A stretch of DNA of 64,000 nucleotides, taken from positions 28,060,547-28,124,546 of the forward strand of contig NC_088307.1 in the NCBI RefSeq assembly GCF_032854445.1, written 5' to 3'. Under the pieces are notes generated by a model that was not told where the DNA came from, did no database searches, and saw only the letters and a list, made by a program, of their open reading frames with translations. Shown here one piece after another: positions 35,101 to 44,100 of the stretch. Source of the DNA: Liolophura sinensis (Eukaryota > Mollusca > Polyplacophora > Chitonida > Chitonidae). Numbering within the stretch: position 1 is the stretch's first letter; each line of letters opens with the position of its first letter. The translations under genes were made by a program, and so were the position numbers.

Positions 35101-38100
35101 CTCAAAAATCAACTTGAAAATTTGCATAAATTACACTAAACGCAGCTCTTTCACACACGAAAAGGTTCAGGAATTAGGGAATCGCAAATTTACACTTGTA
35201 TCTGGAGCTGTTAAAACGGGTGACTGAGACATCAGATCAAAGTATTCACCTGACAGGGATATCTCACTGAGAGTTTATAAATGGTTATGTTTGAACCTAA
35301 AAACTCATAAAAGCAAGAAAATACACAATAGCTAAATGCTAAAAATACATCACGACAGCATCTATCTAAAGTAGCAACTGTGTCAATCAAGGGGAGATAA
35401 CTCTAGTGTGAAATGCCACACACTTCACTGAGAATGTACGAAAAATGACCCAAGTCCTGTTTTAAAAAAAAAACATAGGTCATTGATTGCAATTTATCAG
35501 TATAGTAACATATATAATATAGTTCATGTAATGGCTACAATGTGATCACATGATCATTATAGATTATAGTCATTGAGGTCAGGGGGTGGGGATTGGGGGC
35601 CTAGGTACAGTACATGTACTAATATGTATGTAACATTTCTTTATTGCTGAAGGGCATATGGCTGTAGTCACGTGGTATAGTTTTCTTATCATCACTGTGT
35701 TTATTTGAACAGTCAACATAAATGTTACACGTCTATATTTTACTACACTAATGTTATTACAGTTTATGGCAGGAAGTATTGAAATGGGAATGTGAACCTC
35801 AGAATGTTATAGCATAGATTATTATAAACTTTATAACGTATGTGTTGTCAAACATTACATATGGTAAACAACCCAAAAATTTGGCTCACATAGTTAACAG
35901 GCAGATAAAAAAGATAAAATAAAATCATACCCTGGGTCCTGAAACTTAGACTTTTAAATTTTGATTTCTTTCTACCTACATGTACCTGTGATGACAACAC
36001 AGCATTTTGAGTATTCCTCTACCTACATGTACCTGTGATGACAACACAGCATTTTGAGTATTCCTCTACCTACATGTACCTGCGATGACAATACAGCATT
36101 TTGAGTATTCCTCTACCTACATGTACCTGCGATGACAACACATCATTTTGAGTATTCCTCTACCTACATGTACCTGCGATGACAACACAGCATTCTGAGT
36201 ATTCCTCTACCTACATGTACCTGTGATGACAACACAGCATTTTGAGTATTCCTCTACCTACATGTACCTGTGATGACAATACAGCATTCTGAGTATTCCT
36301 CTACCTACATGTACCTGTGATGACAACACAGCATTTTGAGTATTCCTCTACCTACATGTACCTGTGATGACAATACAGCATTCTGAGTATTCCTCTACCT
36401 ACATGTACCTGTGATGACAACACAGCATTTTGAGTATTCCTCTACCTACATGTACCTGTGATGACAACACAGCATTTTGAGTATTCTTCTACCTACATGT
36501 ACCTGTGATGACAATACAGCATTCTGAGTATTCCTCTACCTACATGTACCTGTGATGACAACACAGCATTTTGAGTATTCCTCTACCTACATGTACCTGT
36601 GATGACAATACAGCATTCTGAGTATTCCTCTACCTACATGTACCTGTGATGACAACACAGCATTTTGAGTATTCCTCTACCTACATGTACCTGTGATGAC
36701 AATACAGCATTTTGAGTATTCCTTTACCTACATGTACCTGTGATGAAAATACAGCATTTTGAGTATTCCTCTACCTACATGTACCTGTGATGACAACACA
36801 GCATTTTGAGTATTCCTCTACCTACATGTACCTGTGATGACAACACAGCATTTTGAGTATTCCTCTACCTACATGTACCTGTGATGACAACACAGCATTT
36901 TGAGTATTCCTCTACCTACATGTACCTGTGATGACAACACAGCATTCTGAGTATTCCTCTACCTACATGTACCTGTGATGACAACACAGCATTTTGAGTA
37001 TTCCTCTACCTACATGTACCTGTGATGACAACACAGCATTTTGAGTATTCCTCTACCTACATGTACCTGTGATGACAACACAGCATTTTGAGTATTCCTC
37101 TACCTACATGTACCTGTGATGACAACACAGCATTTTGAGTATTCCTAACCCACTGACATTTAATACTTTACTCCACTTTTTTCTCCTAATTCTGTTATAC
37201 CATGGAGCCTTTGGGACAGATGGGATAAGATGCTATTTTGTAAACATTAGCGACAGTTAGATTAAAAACCAGACATGAACTTACTGGCCATATTTCACCA
37301 GTTATGTTTGACTATTTGACAACCACCACACTGTCACTGCTGGTTTTACTCTCTTTATTATACTTCCATATTCCACACAAGCCCCAAAACTCCTCTCTAA
37401 GGTCAAGAGAACTTCTATAATCAGGCAAGTTGTGCAACTGAAGTCATTGGAGAAATCTAATGAGTGTGCATTTTCTGAGTGTGCACTTTCCCACCTTCAG
37501 AAAGATGTAAGTAGATACTTGCTGTGACAGCAGCTTTAGTCCATAAATGTCCAATGTGGACATGATGACAGACAGTTGAGAACAGTAGGGACTCACCTTT
37601 AATGTTTTAACTGCCACTGTTTTGTTATATCTCTTCCACACAGCCTCATACACATCTCCATACTGACCTCCACCTGTGGAGAGTTCTCATCATGAATATG
37701 CAAATACAGACCAAGAACCAATCACACGCAGCTAACCACAAATTGACAGGTGCTTCCACGATTAACATACAGGTATATCTGAGCATAATAAGTGTAACTG
37801 GCAAAAGACATATTACATATTTTAAAACAGAGCAACTGGTATTCTACTGATTGGAATTACATTTCAATTTCTTAATTGACCTCAAACAACAAAGAACACT
37901 CTTGAAGAACATTACTTGTATTATTACTTGCTATGTGTTATACTGGTGTTTTAAGCCAAGCTAAAAAATATTTCACTTGTGTGACAATGCTTAAGGTTAA
38001 GAGTTCTGTTTAGTACAAGTATAAGGAACATTCATTATACTTCATCAACTTTTAATATCGCACGATGGTTGAGTTTTTCACCATAATAGAGAAAAATGGC

Positions 38101-41100
38101 TGAGTTTCCGCCTGCCAACTGACCTAGCCTGTGCTTCATAGCAATCTCTGTACGCTCTATTTCCCAGCGATCTGGTTCAGGGCTGAAGCCAAACACCGTG
38201 GGCTTATTTCTCTTGGGGGCGGGATACAGCAGGGTTGTGATGAGGCCGTCAGCGTGGATTGAGTGATGATGAACCAGTTCAGCTAGTGTGTTAAATCTAT
38301 GTTCTGCCGTCACATAAACCTGTAAAATACAATAATATAAAGCGTAATATGAGGGGAAAATAAAGCAATTACAAATTTATCAATGCGGTTGTGGTGAGTC
38401 ACGGTAAGTCCAGCTCAAGCTCTCTTCCTTTCTAGCTGTACATGGGAAGCTCTCTCAGCAATCTGCGGGCGGTCATGGGTTGAGACCGCATTCCTCCCTC
38501 AAAAATACAGGCTACATTTGCACATGTGAAATTTAAACACCAATTAAAAAAATAAATAAATAAATTAAATAGAAGAGGTTAGAAACATGTGATCACAGTG
38601 CGTATGAAGGATGAAAGAAAATTTTGGAAGGCCACAAACTTCACAAAAACCTGACCTTGACCACAGATACAAACAGGAAATCCCCCGCTATACAATCTAT
38701 ACAATTAGCCACCATTACAATATCACATACATACTGTATGTTATCCAAGTCCAAAATTATTTTTTAAATGCTAAATTATCTTATTAAGTTACATGTACAC
38801 GTATATGTACAATGTATACACACAAATATACAATACTGTTACATGACAAGTTGCATGTATCAAGAGAAAACACAAATAACCCATTAATTTATTACAAAGC
38901 CATCAAATAAGCCCTTTTAAAAAAACAGTAGCAAGTAAAACTGGAACCAGTGTATACGTGTTTTTTATGGGTGTAAACCAACTTCTACAATGGCAATTAA
39001 GCAAATCTTATAGCTGATGGAACAGCAGACCTTTGGCAAGTTACTCACAGGTACATACAGAATCAGCAAAGTAACAAAATCACATTTCATGTCGTTAGAC
39101 ACCTCAGTTCCAAGTTGCTCCCCCTTACAGAAGCTGGTGAGCAGAGCCCCATGAGCAGGTAAACTGACAAGAGGTCATTACCATTTGCAAATAAGTCTTT
39201 AATCACGTTATTACCTTTCCTTCGGAGTCCTCACTGATGCGATAGTGATAGACACGTCCCTCATACCTGACAGAGATCGACCTCTGCCCTGGACTGCTCT
39301 CGCTCTCTCTCACCAGGAAGCTACCGTTGATACCACTGCTGAGGAGGTACTCGGAGGCATTGCGTGAGATCTGGCCGTGGTACCAGGAGAACTTGTCCAG
39401 ACTGTTGACGGGAGCAATGTAGTTACTGGGCACCCAACCCATTTCCTGGGCTTTGTTCTTCACCTCACACCATTCCCCACCACGGTTGTATCCCAGGATT
39501 GTCATCTGCTCACCTATGGAGGAAGAGAGAGAGAGAAGTTAATCAACAGGTAAATAGATGCACTAGCAATGACTTGCAATGTGATTGGTGATCAAAGCCA
39601 TGCCCAAGAATAGTTCACTGATGTCGTACCTGTCATGGGTTTAAGAGAGGAGGAAAACCTGAGATCCTGGAGGAAACCACTGACCTGTGCTGGGTTTAAG
39701 GGTGGAGGAAAACCCAAGATCCCAGAGGAAACCACTGACCTGTGCTGGGTTTAAGGGTGGAGGAAAACCCGAGATCCCAGAGGAAACCACTGACCTGTGC
39801 TGGGTTTAAGGGTGGAGGAAAACCCGAGATCCCAGAGGAAACCACTGACCTGTGCTGAGTTTCTGGGTGGAGGAAAACCCCGAGATCCCAGAGGAAACCA
39901 CTGACCTGTGCCGGGTTTCAGGGTGGAGGAAAACCCAGAGATCACGGATGATACCACTGACCTGTGCTGGGTTTCAGGGTGGAGGAAAACCCAAGATCCT
40001 AGAGGAAACCACTGACCAGTGCTGCGTTTAACGGTGGAGGAAAACGCGCGATTTCAGAGGAAACCACTGACCAGTGCTGGGTACATGTACATGTACCTGA
40101 CAAATTTCTGGGCTTGAAGCCACAGTCAAAACAGCAAGAACTGGATTCTGACAGGCAACCTCTTTGGTCAGGGGTCTGCTAGTCGCTGTGTGTCAGGGCT
40201 TTACCTATCTGTTCCAGAGAGGCTCAAGGATAACTTGTTAGGCTGTCCTTTGCTCTCCCGGAGACCGGAGTACATTGTACACGGTGAATACATGATATTC
40301 AATGGTAATACACTGGACTTATATGCTGAATTCAGTGTAAAAAGAATGATTTTTATGACATATTCAAATAATAATAATAAGAATAAAGTATTTTGTCTTT
40401 CTTCAAACTTAGTAAATTACTACTACATGTATAAAAGTAACTTTTCTCCATGAAAAAGAGAAGGTTTTCACTTTTTTGTTGTTAATTTAGAATCCAGCTC
40501 CTGTGTACAAAAATGATGCGTGCATGTACATGCAAGTGTTTGAAGAGCTCAAAATGAAACTTCAGCCTAGTATATATGACATACCCTTGACAATACTAAG
40601 CTGGTTCTCTCCCCCTGACTGGAAATCATAGAGGGCCACAAACAAGTTAGGGTCCTCCTCATTTTGACTGAGCAGCAAGTTCTCCTTGGACATCCATTTT
40701 GCCCCTAGGGAGTCAAGCGGGGCGTCTGGGAGCGGCCGGTTTTGTAGCAATGCCTCTGTGAAACACACACAGATCAAGACATGAAAACAGCTGTGGTGAA
40801 ACAGTGGTTAAAATGAAAATAATAAACTTGATCAACTCTGGCTCTAAATAATAACATGATAACTATAAATTAGAATCTGAATGAGTCTACAACCATCAAT
40901 TTTACCATTATCGTGAATCACTGAACGACTTAGCAGTACACTTGTATGTGTATGCTAGAAAAAAAAAACAACATACATGCTTAAAATCAAACTAGAAGTC
41001 ATATGCCTGTGCATGTTAAGGAGATGCTTTCACATGTACCAGTACATATTAACTCTCCATGATGTCTCCAAGAGTTTGCCACTGACTTAAAGAATTATAT

Positions 41101-44100
41101 TTAGTGCATCAATGACTTGTAGACTCGCATAAATAACCGGACATACAGTCTACAGCCTGATACAGGTATAACCAACTAAATCAGATATCCATACAAAATG
41201 TCAGAACATGTTCATCAACCCATGGACACCACATCAGAATGTTCTGACAAGGTCTCCTGGAAAAAGCTCTATACCAGTGCCACTGACAAACACTGGATAC
41301 ATTCACCTACATGTGAAATCATTCACATATGCTAACTTTTGAACGTTTTCAACCTCTAAATCACTTTTTTCAGAGGAATTTGTGCATGTAATGATAATAA
41401 AAAATCACACTATTTTTTTTTTCTCTGTCACTTCAGACTAAAGCTTCATAAAAGTGTACAAATTATTTTTCTACACTAAATAGTTCTGTAAGAATGTTTC
41501 AAATTATTGGTTGCTGGGGCGGTTGAAAGATTATAGACTTACATGTATGTTAACTGACCATTTACCAACATGTACATGTATATGAAGCAAAACAGTTAAA
41601 GTTTTGAAACTACATGTAATACAACCCGTGAAGAGGTTGTGAACAATGACAAAGTGATGGTGAACAATGACAAAGATATTGTGAACAATGACAAAGTGAT
41701 GGTGAACAATGACAAAGAGATTGTGAACAATGACAAACAATTGATATTCAAATACCACATCTGCTTACAAGATGTAGTTATAATATATTTTAACTGACTG
41801 ATGCTTTACACCACACTCAAGGCAGATTTCACTTATACATGCACGACAACAGCCAGCATACTGGTGTGACGAAACCGGGCAGTGCCTGGGAAACCGATCC
41901 ACAGGCTTCTGGTAGGCCTTCCCACATACATGTATGAAAACAGCCAGCATACTGGTGTGAGGAAACCGGGCAATGCCTGGGAAATCCATTCACAGACTGC
42001 TGGTAGACCTTCCCACATACATGTACGACAACAGCCAGCATACTGGTGTGACGAAACCGGGCAGTGCCTGGGAAATCCATTCACAGACTGCTGGTAGACC
42101 TTCCCACATACATGTACTTGTATGACAACAGCCAGCATACTGGTGTGAGAAAACCGGGCAGTGCCTGGGAAATCCATTCACAGACTGCTGGTAGACCTTC
42201 CCACATACAGTCATGGAAAAAATTATTAGACCACTCATATTTTCTTTGGTTTCTTGTTCATTTTAATGCCTGGCAACCCTAAAGGTGTATTAACCGAAGA
42301 TTACAATGAATACGACAAAAATCCAGCTGATTCCATAATACTTTGTCATATTTGATATGCTTTAAGGTCAGTTGTATTCCTAGGGTGTATGCGAGGCAAT
42401 TTCATGCTTTCCATTTACATGCAGACTTACATAAAGAGTTTTTTTTTTTTTTTTTTGATTGGTGTTTTACGCCGTACTCAAGAATATTTCACTTATACGA
42501 CGGCGGCCAGCATTATGGTGGGTGGAAACCGGGCACAGCCCGGGGGAAACCCACGACCATCCGCAGGTTGCTGGCAGACCTTCCCACTTACGGCCGCAGA
42601 GAATACATAAAGAGTGGTTTCCTGTTTACATGTAGGCTTACATAAATAGGGGTCTCTTGTTTATATATTAAGACGCAGCACAACTCGGTAGTTGTCAGCT
42701 CCCATAATGAATAAAAAGAAAGAATTATGTGGAGCCAGAAAGGCAGCCATCTTGGCACAGCTGGATACTGGATTGAGCGAGCGACGAGTGGCCAAAAAAC
42801 TGAAGATCTCTAAGACAGCAGTTCATTACACCAAGAAAAAGCAAGCCGAACATGGTACTACAAAACTGCTAGCTGGTCGAGGCAGGAAACGTCTTTCTAC
42901 CCCACGAGATGACCGAGCACTCATCCGGTCCTGTATCAAGAATCGTCGTCAGACCTCCAGAGACCTTAGAAATGAGTGGGCATTGTCAACAAATGTGACT
43001 TGTTCAGCAAGAACTGTTCGAAACCGACTTCTTGGAGCTGGTTTAAAGTCGCACAGGGCACGGAAGAAGCCCTTCATCAACGAGAGGCAGCGGAAGGCCC
43101 GCTTGCGTTTTGCGAGGGATCACAAGAATTGGACTGTTGATGATTGGGCTAAAGTTCTCTTCAGTGATGAATCCAATTTTCAGTTGATGCCTACTCCAGC
43201 CAACTTACTGGTTAGGAGGAAGCCTGGGGAAGCCTACAAACCAGACTGCCTTGCTCCTACTGTAAAGCATGGGGGTGGATCAGTGATGATCTGGGGTTGT
43301 TTCAGTATGGGTGGAACAGGACAGATGCAGTTGTGTGAAGGGAGAATGAACCAAGTCACATACAGAGCTACTCTTGAAAACAGTCTTCTTCCATCAGCTG
43401 CTAAACTCTTTCCTGGCTCGAATGACTGGATTTTCCAACAAGACAATGCCCCTTGCCACACGGCAAGGTCAGTTAAAACCTGGATAGAGAACCGGAACAT
43501 TCGAACCATGAATTGGCCTGCTCAGTCACCTGATCTGAATCCAATTGAAAACCTGTGGAATATTATCAAGTTCAAAATGGTGAACCACAAGCCCCAAAAC
43601 AAAGCAAATTTGTTCGAATTTTTGCAACAGGAATGGGCTGCTGTGACCGCAGGGCAATGTAACAAACTGGTGGAGAGCATGCCAAGGTGCATGGCTGCAG
43701 TCATCAAAAACAATGGGCATGCAATCAAGTACTAACTCCCGTATGAGACTGAGAGTCATGTGACTACGTGACTAGGAGACAGGAGAAAAAATGAAATGCC
43801 AAAATGTTTTTGAGAATACAGTTGCCACATCTACAGATGTATGAACTTAAGTGATTTTGGTCATTGTCAAGAAAGTCATAGAGAACTGATAGATATCACC
43901 TCTTAAATAAAACCCTTATGAACTATTTCTGTTTTCATCACTTTCTTTGCCCAAACAAATGTTCCTTCAGTTGTGCAAGGTTTTAAAATGAACAAGAAAT
44001 GGGAGAAAGCAAGGGTGGTCTAATAATTTTTTCCATGACTGTACATGTACGAAAACAGCCAGCATACTGGTGTGAGGAAACCGGGCAATGCCTGGGAAAC

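Larger units (their letters stand above)
42208..44041 (+). mobile_element. Tc1-type DNA transposon, apparently complete
   Basis: The inverted ends are CAGTCATGGAAAAAATTATT then AGACCAC at 42208 and the exact complement ending in CATGACTG at 44041, 27 bases before mismatches. TA flanks both ends (42206-42207 and 44042-44043). It carries one transposase gene and, on its left side, a SINE insertion. 1834 bp in all, about 1.66 kb without the SINE and its duplicate. Confidence 0.97.
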
